A stretch of DNA of 64,000 nucleotides, taken from NCBI GenBank assembly GCA_029204225.1, contig CM055096.1, positions 29,959,495 to 30,023,494 of the forward strand. Reading direction: 5' to 3'. Made by a program: the position numbers and the translations under genes. The stretch comes from Diphasiastrum complanatum. Its lineage: Eukaryota > Streptophyta > Lycopodiopsida > Lycopodiales > Lycopodiaceae. A model generated the notes under the pieces. That model was given only the letters and a program-made list of their open reading frames with translations. It did not search any database and was not told where the DNA came from. Positions 25,601-37,600 of the stretch are shown here, piece by piece (position 1 is the first letter of the stretch; each line of letters begins with the position of its first letter).

Positions 25601-28600
25601 TGGTGTACCAACATCATCCATCCTATTCATAAAAATGGTGATCCCATGATTCCAGGTAACTACCGTACCATCATGATTGGACATGTTCTCACAAAGCTCT
25701 ATGGTACCATTCTCCAGTTTGCAGTGAGTTCAGAGGCAGAATCTAGGAGATTACATGCATTGGGACAGGCAGGCTTCCGCTCTCATTATTCTAGCATTGA
25801 CCATATCTTCACACTTCGAGCTTTGATTGAGGAAGCTAAGTACAGGAAGGAGAGGGTTTATTGTTGTTTTGTGGACTTCAAGAAAGCCTTTGACTCTGTG
25901 CCACGCTCCCTGCTCATTCAGAGACTTCGCGACCTTGGCTTCTCCACGAATATTGTTTTGGCAGTGATGGCTCTTTATGAGTGGGTCTTGGGATGTTTCC
26001 GACACGACAATGGCATCTCTGATCACATTTGGAGTACCATAAAACAAGGGTGTTCCCTTTCATCGGTTCTTTTTGGATTGTACATTGATGAGTTAGAGCG
26101 AGCCATCTCACAGTGTGGCGGAGTTGGTTGTAGACTCGGCACCATTTTGATTGCTATTCTTCTCTATGCAGATGATGTGGTATTAGTATCTCCGACCAGG
26201 GAGGGATTACAGAGGCATCTGGATTGTTTACAGGGATTTTGTACCGGTGGAGATTGGGGGTGAACATTGCGAAGGCCAAGGTTATGGTCTTCAACACTTC
26301 TCGAGCTTTCATGCAACACCAGGAGCTCACCCTAGATGGATAGGCCTTAGAGGTAGTTTCTTCTTATACTTATTTGGGGATACTCTTTCTGGTCCTACCT
26401 TCAGCATGCGACAGGCAGCCACCACCCGACTTGGGAAGGGGCATTCCTCCCTTGTTCAGCTTGAGCGGTTCTGTTTCAGAAAGTTCATCCGAGATGCTCG
26501 CAGTAAGTGTAGACTTTTTGATACTATTGTCACCCCCACAGCCTTGTATGCAGTAGAGACATGGTCTACTGGTCTTCCCTCATCATATTGGGCTAGCATT
26601 TCACGCTTACAGACCACCATGTTAGCTCGTATGATTCGGGCGAAGTCCTCGGTTCCACATGAGATCCTTCTTGCAGAGTTTGCCGTTCCACCCATTTAGA
26701 TAGATGCCGCTTTCCAGCTTATTGTATACATTCAGAGAGTTCAGGCTCTACCAGATGCAGATATGCGGTATACACAGACAACACTTGCTTCCTCACACTC
26801 CCTTCATGACTAGGGCTATCGATTGTCGTGGTTTTCTCAGGCATCCCACTTCCTTCTTGAGTCATTTGGTATGTCCATTACAGCGCTCCCATCAGGTACT
26901 CATCAGTATATCACGCGATTCTTATATCGGGAATATCTCGATCGTACTTGGAGGGGACAGCTTGGGATCAAACCCGCCTATTACTGGACTCACTTCATCG
27001 CAGGGTTCCCAGTTTTGCCACACTATTTGGACTTGGATTATCACACAGTCTCAGATTTACATTGGGACAGCTCTGCGTGTCATCACATCAGCTGGCTATT
27101 GAGACTGGGAGATTCCAGGGTACCCTGAGAGAGGCGCGGATTTGTCAGTTATGTTTGTTGGATGAGGTGGAGTCAGAGGAGCACTTTATCTTTAGGTGCC
27201 CGGTGTATTATGAGATCAGAGGGAGAGACTGTTGTTTGTTTCGTGACACGCCGGTCACGCTACGATCCCTCCTAGCCTTTGAGGACTCCCGATGTGCTGC
27301 ACTCATGATACGAGAGATGTTCATACAACGACAGGACTTGTGTCAGACAGCTCAGCAGAGTCACGTTTCTCAGCCCCAGATCACTTCTTTCTTCTCTAGG
27401 AGGAGAGGATGAGACCTAGTATTTGATGATGATGATGATGGCGACGACTTACTTGCCCATAGAGATCGGGCACAGTGTCCCACCCATACTCATGTTGCAG
27501 CACGAGCTACTCGACTTATCACGAGGAGACCTCATCCTCCTAGACAACGTCAACGACCACTAGCGGTCCTTCATGCTGCTGCTTGCATTACATCCTTTTA
27601 TAGCATCAACAGGACAAGATTGGATGATAGTGTCATACCTTATTCATGACATTTAGCAGTATACATGCTCCCACATGTTCCAGCTATCATCACATCTATT
27701 TTAGTTCATAGAATTTAGATTTGTTATTTCTATTATCGTTTTGGAGACGTTTCATACACTCCCATGGTTACCACATACTTGACATGTACATTTACTAGTG
27801 TTATATGCCTTTTGGCATGGAAAAGCCATTAATCTCTAACCACAAACCATAAAACCAATCTGAAACCACAAAGAACCATACTGAATCATTCATAATATAT
27901 AATATCGGGCCAAATGGCACCATGGGGTACAATGATGTTCGATGAACGTAATGATCCTACGCCCTGGGATGGCCCTACCCACTGTGATGATGCTTGGCCA
28001 ACAGCTGCCTGTGATGCTCCACTCGTCTACAAAAAGTGAACTCAACCCTCCCCTCCCAGAACCTCTAGGTCTCCCTCTAGGCCTAGGTGCAAAAATGCTT
28101 GGCTCCTCCTCTGTCTCCGCATCAGGGTCCACCAACAGGTCAACCAGGTCATCCCCCTGTGCCTCTGCCCCCATCTCCTCCTCCTCAGTATCCCCCTCAG
28201 CCCACTCCTCCTCCTCCTCATAATCAGCCCCGAGCTCCTCTCCACCCTCCGAGCCCTCATCATCTCCCTCCTCAGTCCTCTCCTGCCTCCTATGTGTCCT
28301 TTGTACAGCCCGTGCGTCAGCCTGTGCCTGCCTGTCTATAGAACTTTCTATAGATCTCATCATCTATCTCCTCCTGCGTGGGTGGTGCCTGAGGAGCAGC
28401 AACTGCCGAGTCCACCAAGCAAGAGTCTGGGTTCACCTGCAACCACAAATAATACATTGTTGTCAGGCAGGTATATTGCAATTCATTGCATATTTCGCAA
28501 ACAATTCAATTCGTCAAAGCATAGTTAGAGCATGATGTGACTCACCTCGATCATCTGGCCCTCTCCACGTGTGTGCCTCAACATATGGCCGTTGGTGTTC

Positions 28601-31600
28601 ACAAACACCAACCGCCTGGATAGCTTGTTCCTCGTGTGATACAAGGCACAGGTGCTCCAATTCTGCTCACAAGCCGACGCTGCTCTCCATCAAATGGAAA
28701 CTGGAAGCGCTCAAAGGTGATCAGCTGGTGTGCTATGTTCCTGAGCATCGGACCTGTTGGCAAAAGAAACATGGCACGTGTAAGTCCACTGAATTCACAC
28801 ACTAACAATGAGTACCCTATTGCAGTATTAAAACTACCAAGCAATTTCTCACATATACCTGGTCTGGGCCATACGTGCTCAGTGTACTCCACCCATCCCC
28901 TGTGCAGCTCCCAATTGTCCAAATCCCGGGTAGAGCGCCTCAAGGGGTGCAACATGTGGGCTACGACGTGGATGGGTCGGTGGAAGTAGTCCCATATGGC
29001 CTCCCAGATATGCAAGATCTCGTCTCTCTTGCAACGGACAAATTACAATCGTGAGTGCGCCATAGCATAAAAGAAACGCAACAAACTTGAGTGAGAAATA
29101 ACAAACAAGACATTGAAGAGTCATACCTGTTCTCGTCTATGGCCGATGTCTGAATCGCCTCGCCAATGCGGTCCATGAACTCTAAATGAGACCAAGCTCA
29201 CGGTCTACCAGGCGCAACACATAGAAAATGGGTCGAAGGACCCCCACAAGCTCCTCTGCATGTGTCCAGAAATCATCTCCAAACACAGTGGCTTGGAAAA
29301 ATGTGACATCTGAGCTGATGCCTCTAAATTCCCTGAATGCCTTGCTAGAAACCATCTGTCGCAATGCGTCCGTTACTGCAATCAATCGCTCTAGAACCAA
29401 TAAGTAATACGCAAAGCGGGTGGGTGCTGGCTTCTTCAGGTTCGGTGACGAGAAGGTGCGGAATAGGGCCAGCACGTGCTTCTTCCTGGTGACGAAACTG
29501 ACCACGCGGATGGCCCGAGAGGTGATCTGCAATACAGACATCCAGTATAAAGTTTAGACAATTGTTGAGATGTGTTTAGCAGCATGGAGCAAGCGTCAAG
29601 GAAGATAGCATAACAAATGAAAAAATCATACCTCTTTGATCCATGGAAGTGCACACAGGTCATGAATGAGGAGGTCCACACGGTGTCCATACAATGGTGG
29701 GGTGCTCCCTCGTCAGAATCTCTCCCATCTGCTTGCGGTTCGAAGCGTTGTCGGTGACAACCTGAACCACGTGCTCCACCCCGATGTCAGCAATAACATC
29801 TCTAACATGCTCCCATATGAAGTCGGCCGTGATGGCTCCACCACCTCGAGTGGCATCCACGCCACGTAGGAATACTGTGCCAAGCGGGCAAGAAACCAAG
29901 ATGATGGATCGTCGACGAAGGTCGGTCCATCCATCACTCAATATCGTGCATCCATACTTGCCACAAAACACCCATTAGCCACATGCAAAAAGTTCGGTAT
30001 TGGCAAAATGGAACTTAAGCAAAGAGTTTCAAGAAACAAAGTATCGACGTCTGCCATGCTGAGCGAATGGAACTTAGCTCCCGCATAATGGTCTCCTCCT
30101 GATGAAGCATCTTGCCTCGCAGTGCCTCTCGCCTGGGAGGCCTCCATGTAGCATCCACTGCTGCAATTTGCGTGCAGAGCTCCTTGAATACCCAAGTGTC
30201 AGCAATAGCAAAAGGGTTGTTGCACTCATAAAAGAATTGACCAACAAGTCGAGTGCACTGGGCTTGTTGCTCTCTCTGCCAACCGCATCGATCAAGAGTT
30301 TGTTGTCACATAGGGCGCTCGTGGTCTAGCACGCCCAATGGATGGGTGATTTGTGGGTTTGTTTGATCGTCCTGGAGGTGTGTCACTCTCTCTTTGACAA
30401 GACTTGTCGAAGTGCGTGGTGCATCTGCTACTAATGACGAGGAGGGATGAGAAGGACCAGCTGCCATTGATCCAACGTGCTCATCTGATGCTCGTGACTT
30501 TGATCTAGGCTCTGTTGCTGTGGATGGAACTGGAGTGGCCTCGCCTGGACCATGCACTGCATCTAAACCATGCCCAGAACGTGTTGTACTAGGCCCTGCC
30601 CGTGATGTACTAGTCCCTGCACCCCTAGTAGGCCCTTCCTACCTGCCTGTGAGCCTGCAGCTGCCCCTGCTGTCCAAAACCTTGTGATGGTCTCACTGGG
30701 TGGGTGGATATACCATTGGGCCCGTACATGTCCATCAACCTCTGCACCTTCTCATCAGGAATCCTGGGGCAATCAGATATGCCCACCCATCTGGGCCTCT
30801 ACAAGCAAACAGAGCAATTAGAAAGGCTAGTGTTTGTCCATTCAAACCTACACCTTCTAGCTAATATGAGGGGGGCCAAAGGGCCCGAGCTGGTAATTAC
30901 TAATCGTTTAAACTTGGTATTTGAGGCTTGAGCTTGAACTGCTTGAACTTGAACTTGAGTGTTGAGTGCTTAGTGTTGAAGCTTATCACTTGAATCTTGG
31001 TACTCGAAGTCTTGAAAGTTGAAACTTGACTAGTTTGAACTTTGATGATTCATGAACCATTTGTAATTTGTGAATTTGTGTCACATGTGACATGAGTGAA
31101 TGACTAGTCGTGGATATGTGAGCTTTTTAAACTTCTGGTAAACGTTGATGAGATTGACATCGCCAAGGTTCCTGATTTACCACCTAGGTCAAAGGAGGAG
31201 GAGAATATATATGCCCTCTTGCATCGCGAGTCTGTTGAACGATTTAGTAGGCTTGAGGCTTGAGCCTTGCTTGGTAATTGAAATTTGATTACTTGAGTCT
31301 TGTATTTCAATGAACTTTCAAGATTGTAGTATGTACTATGTAGATTCTTATTCTAGTATCTACTATCTAGGTCATCTCCTGGGCCTTGAGTCTTCAAAGT
31401 CCAATTTTGGGCAATGGGTATTTTTTAATAGCTGCAAATCTCTATGCGCAGGACCTATGACTCCAGGTGAATCACGACGGACTCAGTCTGTTGCTACTCG
31501 ACAACAACATTCAGAGGGCAACTTCAATAGCTCTACTGAGGAGATTGAGGAGAGCGACTATCAGAACCAGGGGTCTTCTTCTAATGAGGCCTCAGAGGTT

Positions 31601-34600
31601 GAGGATGATGATGATGAGCATGCAAGAGGCTATGATGCCACTCCCCTACTATGAGGACCGGGGTCCAGGAGGACGACCTAAATTTATATTATAGTTCACA
31701 GTCTAAAATCTTGGTCAAGACTCGATATTTCATGGTTTACCTAGATTCTACTTGTACATTATTATGGCACACAATAGACTACAGTTGACTCTAGACTACA
31801 GTTGACTCGCGAGTCATGACTCTAGATTCAACATTTGCCATTAACTGTTCAGCTCGTTTTGATATCATATGTATTATTTGTGACATGTTTATAGTTTGAT
31901 ACCAGCTATTCGGTTTTCACTATCTAGTTCATAACTTCATTGTTCGCTCGAATCCTATTCGATTTTGCTTTTCAATGTAAGTTGTAACTTTTAAATTTTG
32001 ATTCAAAGTTCAAACTTTTATCCAATGTACTTAGCTTACTAGTAACTGCTCACTATTTACAACTTACAGGCTACTGATGCGTGATCAACGAGTATCATGA
32101 ATTTAATTTTTAATTTTCTATGAACAGTGAACACTAATTGTCATATGGCCCTAATGGGGATTTGGACCATAAGGGGGGGCTTTGGACATAGGGACTGAAA
32201 TTAGCCTGGATAGTAGTCGAGTAGGATCTGCATGCGGTATTAGCATGTGTGTTGCATCCTAGTATGGGATAGGATGTACATGCACTGTGCTATTTTATGG
32301 GTCTTAGCTACCATTGGTTAGTGGTACCTACATGCAATGGGAGATTGGCATGATTTGTCAGAGTGCTTCCATGTAAATTGGATGCATGAGGCAGGTGGGG
32401 TTGGCTCTATGCTCTATATATACCCTCAACCGTGTCCATGAGGATCATGGAGAGTCTTGCAGCCGTTATGCTGTTGGACTGTGAAGCACTTTTCTTGTGA
32501 TTTGCCTATTTCTTGGAATGCTCGGGGGCTAGATCGGTATTGGATCTAGGTTTGGTTGGGACGGTTTCGTGTACGACATTCTCCCTTGGTGTTCTAGGAG
32601 CTCTATCTTGGTTGTAGTCTTGGGAGACATTTGACTAGTTTAGTTTCAGCTTTTTACAAGCAACAACGAACTTTCAAACGCATGTATAGTAGCAATCTAG
32701 TATTTATAAGATTTTAGAAGCATGTTAGACTTTATAGATATCACTTGACATGTTTTCTAGCATTACATAAAAAATGCAATTTTTTTTTGCCAATTCTTTT
32801 CGATTTTTTCAGGAGGGGCCCGGTTCGGAATCATGATTCATGTCGATTCTTACGATTAGAAAGGGTCGATTCTGAACCGGGTGGAAACACTACTCCTACC
32901 TCTATATAACATAGTGCAAGTGGGCCCCTCGTCAAGGACAGTCCAAACAATGGCACGTCATCCCAGGATGTTGACACGTAGCACCCAAACATGGCAATAA
33001 CCCCAGACCTGCGTTCCGCCCCTTGCAAGGCCGTCACAAATAGGCGTACCATTATGGTACATAACACTTGTCTTATGCCTATTTATGTTGCCTCAAAAGT
33101 TACCGAGGCTTTAATTGCTTCAAAGTTTTGCTCAAGTTCAAACTACAATTTGACTTTTTATTGGAGTGTGTATATGATGCTATAGACTTATAGGTTGTCA
33201 CAATAAGTCACTAAGTAGAGTGTTTTCCACAATCAATCAAAGAGAAAGCAATGTAAGATACATGTTGCTACCAAATGTACACTTCCCAATATATAAGATT
33301 GAACCCATAGATCTGCATTGATGCTCACCCAATTTTTGTTGTAATGTGTACAATTGGTGATGTTGTAAATCTACTCTAAGCTACCTATTTTAAGTTGATG
33401 CTAACATGCAATACTTGCTAGTTCCTATTCAGTGTTTTCTCCTTTGAAGATTTTGTCCAACATGTATTAATGTAATTGTGTTTTGACTACCATTGATTAG
33501 GTTGGTCAAAAAAGGGAAAGACTTCCCATTGATGAAGAAGAAGATGACCAGCCAAAGAAAAAGGTTCGCTTGGGGATGCCTGCCACACAGTGGATTTCTG
33601 TGTACACTGCCAGGCAACCAATGAAGCAAAGGTTGATTTTTGCCAATACGTGTTTTCGTGTATAAAAATGATCAAAATTATTGATGATTTAGTGGATATG
33701 CAGACATTCTTGTCATTTTTGGCTTGACTATAATTTCCTACTTTGATGAATGCATGAGATTTCCTGTTCCTTGAAGGAGTTGAGCGTAAGTACTAAATAG
33801 GTTTTTTATAATCCGATACTAGGTCTACACTTAAATCCCACAACACACATATATCGACATTGACTAAAAATCTTGCGGGTTTTAGTGGAGAACTTACTCA
33901 CTTCCTGAATAAAGTGGATTATGACAAGAACTCTTGCAAGTTTTCAGATAGTCAGAATTGGCGAAGGAAAATTGTGGTGGGAACAGATCATTCTCAAGCG
34001 TGGAGAATGCGTTTTGGAAGGGGTTTTTTTCTTGCACCAAACCGCCTAGGAGGGGAGTCGCTGCAAGAAGGAAATATTTTGTTGCAAAAATCAACTTTTT
34101 GGCCCTCAAATTTGGTCAATCATTGGCTGAAATTCAAGCTTCAGAAAATCGAGTTTCATAACAGCTGATATCTAGGTTGTTATCGCAGCTCAATCATCTG
34201 CTTACACTTTTTGTAACTTTGTTGATATCGTAGATACAATTTCATTATATGCAATGGGTATACTGATCCTAACCAGGTAAAGGCAATTACTCTGGAAGGT
34301 TGGTGAAACAAGGTTCTGTCCTTTCTAGCATGTCCACTGACTCGGTCAAGGGCTAGTTCATTTATGTCCACTAGGGACAACGTATCAAGTGATGTTCCAA
34401 CTCCCGAGGATGCAGTTGGCCACGATGCATATGGATGGATGAGCTTCTACCTTGTGGAGAACTCGTAAGAAAAATACTTTGACAAAGATATTCCGTCACT
34501 CTGTAGAGTCTAGTTGGGTTACTTTTGAGTCGGATCACAAAATGTTATGATGACTGATTTACCTAACGGATAGTTACCTTCTGCAGTCTACAACAGAATT

Positions 34601-37600
34601 TACCTTTAGTGAGTACAACGGTCTGATTCATGCTTTGTACGCATCTGAACCAGCTTGGGCTAGTCTGGACTCTGTACTAGTTAAGGTTGCTGCCCAACGC
34701 CATAGTTTATGGTCTGTTGACCCTTTAGTAACTGCTCAATTGAAGTGTCAAGGTCATAACTGGACCTTGAGAATGGTCATTAGTCTCAATGTTTACTCAG
34801 CCCATTTGGCAAACCTAGGTAAGAGTACAGCACTAATGGCAATGTGGGCAGTACTCAAGAAGGGCTGACCAGAAAGATGCAGTTGAATCTCTTGGGACAA
34901 AGGATTTGACCAGAAAGATCTGGGCGAATGTCTTTCAGACTGCTTGGAGATTCTAAGCTGGCCGTTTTTGCTGATATTTTGTTAGATTATTTTTATCCAA
35001 ATTATGTTATTTGTTCTTCTGTCTTTACATATATGTAGAGGATCTCATTGAAATAAAATGGAAACCCCTCTTTTTCCTTGTTTTCACCTCCATGCATGTA
35101 TCTTCCCTCCACGAAATGTCATAACACATGATGAAATTGAATTTTGACTATCCATTATTCTCCTTTTCTGTCTGTTGAATCATGTACATGTATATAGTTC
35201 AGGTCTTTGGCCATAATTTTCACTTTTTTGCTAGACATGATAAGAAGATAGTTTTCTATCAGATTGGAGTAAAATCTATTACTCTGCTATCTTGTTTGCA
35301 ATAAAGTGTTATATCTCTTCTGTTAAGATTGAAGTCCCAATCGAACTCATGTGGGCGCTCATCTCTTTGATAATTGTTCTGCCAGATATCACTATAACGT
35401 GGCAGATTCCCGTCTTGCTCAGCATGTGGAGAAAGGCAACGAAGATGGATTATACATTAGCAGTGTTGCATCTTGTTCAAACCTTTGGGCACTTATAATG
35501 GATGCAGGGACAGGATTTACTGCTCAAGTTTATGAACTTTCTCACGTCTTCCTCCATAAGGTTTGAAAGCCCTTTAGGCTAAGCTTTAACAACACTCTTA
35601 GTGACAAGACTTAATTAGAGGTTATTTTCTCTCTGAAACAGACAACGAGGTTCATTTTTTAAATTAGCAGGGCAATCATAGTCCGCTAGGAAATAAAAGT
35701 ATGCCATTGACCGACACAATCCTGCTTTTCTAAACAGGAATGGATTATGGAACAGTGGGAAAAGAATTACTATGTCAGTGCCATTGCAGGTGCAAATAAT
35801 GGTAGCTCTTTGGTTGTCATGTCAAAAGGCAAGTCAAGGCTAAATCCTTTTAGCTTTTACTTGCTGACATGCATTTGGAGATTTTTGATCGATTGACTCC
35901 AGGCTGAAAATCTATATGAACCTGGTGTATTATGTAAATCTAATGCCAATGGCGAATTACTTGAATGATCTTTTCAGGAACACCTTATACACAGCAGTCA
36001 TACAAAGTTAGTGATTCTTTTCCTTTCAAATGGATCAATAAAAAGTGGAGAGAAGGTTTTTATGTTACCTCTATGGCCACAGCTGGCAATCGGTGGGGAG
36101 TTATTATGTCAAGAAATGCAGGTTTCACAGAGCAGGTAGAACTCATCATTTGTAAAATTCTGACAGCCATAGACTCTTGTGTCTCTCTCTAGGTCATTAT
36201 CAATGTCTTAACCGATTGCTTAATGTTGAACACTGTGCCATGTAGGTTGTTGAACTTGATTTCCTTTACCCAAGTGAAGGCATCCATCGTCGATGGGATG
36301 GTGGCTATCGGATTACAGCCACATCGGCCACTTGGGATCAAGCTGCTTTTATCTTCAGCGTGCCTCGGAGGAAACCAGCCGATGAAACGCAAGAAACTCT
36401 TCGCACTTCGGCCTTTCCAAGCACACACGTGAAGGTCATTCTCTTTTGTACTTACTCTTGTACCTGAATTGTTTTACTACATATAACGATATTGTGCTAT
36501 TTAACCTCTACCTCCCCGCTCATTGTAGTTTGGGAAATAATCCCATAAAGCTTGGCCATGACATGTCCAATCATGGTGATGTGCTGTACTTGTCACACCT
36601 CATGGGGTCACCAATTTTATGGATCAGATGAATAATATTGGTGCACTAGGAGGATGAGAAACCAAAGATTGCAATATGATTATCTCGGGTTGCTAAAACA
36701 GGAGGTAGAATGTCTGTGGGGAGAATAAGGATTTTAGGCTCAATGTTACAAGCATAATTACTTTTCAGCCATTCAAAGACGTCATGTACCATCTCTGTGT
36801 ATAGAGAGAATTTAGAGAAGCTGGGGTAGATGTTGATAAGAGCGGTATGATTCGGAAGGAAAGTAGACAGGTGCAGCATTGTGGAGAGTCAAAGTGAAAA
36901 ACTGGCTTGGGTGTCTATCGTATGGCGTATAAAGTAGCGAGCAAAGAGAATTTTGGTATAGGGAGGTCTATGAGGTGCATAAGGTGTATCATGGGCACAA
37001 GGGCCTAGAGATTCTTACGTGCTTCTATTTGATGTAAAGTCTTAGTTCTGTGTGTTTTTTAGAAGATTCAATCTTTGCAGTGAGAATTTTGTTGTATGAG
37101 AGAGAGATTGGTCACGTATTTCTTGGATGGAGCATTGGAGGACCAGATACGTTCAACCCAAGCAAGCCTGCATGCATACATAGATGCGGTTGGGTATTTT
37201 GTGATCAGAGTGAACAATAGAAAGAACAAAATATGATGGTCCTTAAAACATCCAGATCACGATTCACTGGTGGGTGCTTGGTACTGTCTCAAGATTGGTT
37301 AGATGTACGGTAACTTTATTTTGTAGGATAAAACTTTAGCTTGGACAGTGCAACTACAACAACATCAGGAAAGGTCAAGTTTACGTGGTCATGTTAGCAG
37401 GAGAATGGTTTTAGATAAATTCAAGATTGTTTTCAAAAGTGTTTATAATTTGATGCTCACGATAATGAGGTTTCTGTACCAAAGTCACAACGTGCAATGG
37501 AATACCCCCTGTCATCGAGTTGATTTCTATTTCCGATATATATTATTGCCACTACGCCTTTGTGAAAGTTTATGTATTATTCCATTTGTTCCCATTATTA

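Larger units (their letters stand above)
22560..27833 (+). mobile_element. LINE copy C: near full length, degraded
   Basis: Holds ORF1 (about 22.65-24.0 kb), an APE-type endonuclease (24.1-24.85 kb), RT (25.4-26.3 kb), a zinc finger (about 27.15 kb) and a C-terminal tail. The 3' end matches copies A and B (GGCATGGAAAAG, CATTAAT at about 27.81 kb) but lacks the TC tract. A (TC)n run at 22619-22648 lies at its 5' side. Frame changes divide endonuclease from RT (about 24.8 kb) and break the region after RT (about 26.25 kb). The clade is not settled; it is an APE-bearing non-LTR element. Confidence 0.88.
17358..33500 (+). other. Giant intron of the kinase gene
   Basis: The donor GTATGT follows GAQK in the kinase C-lobe, and the acceptor TTAG precedes VGQKRERL. 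The intron holds three LINE copies in the gene's orientation, a GC-rich foldback, a hAT element in the opposite orientation and other remnants. At 17.36-18.3 kb the sequence is unique and T-rich, as expected for an ordinary plant intron. Confidence 0.85.

Noticed and set aside
28087-28341. Proline-rich plus-strand ORF
   Set aside because: It is the complement of the acidic tail of the minus-strand hAT transposase.
32160-32800. Solo LTR with TATA-like core
   Set aside because: No paired ends, target duplication or second copy seen, so left as unassigned intron.
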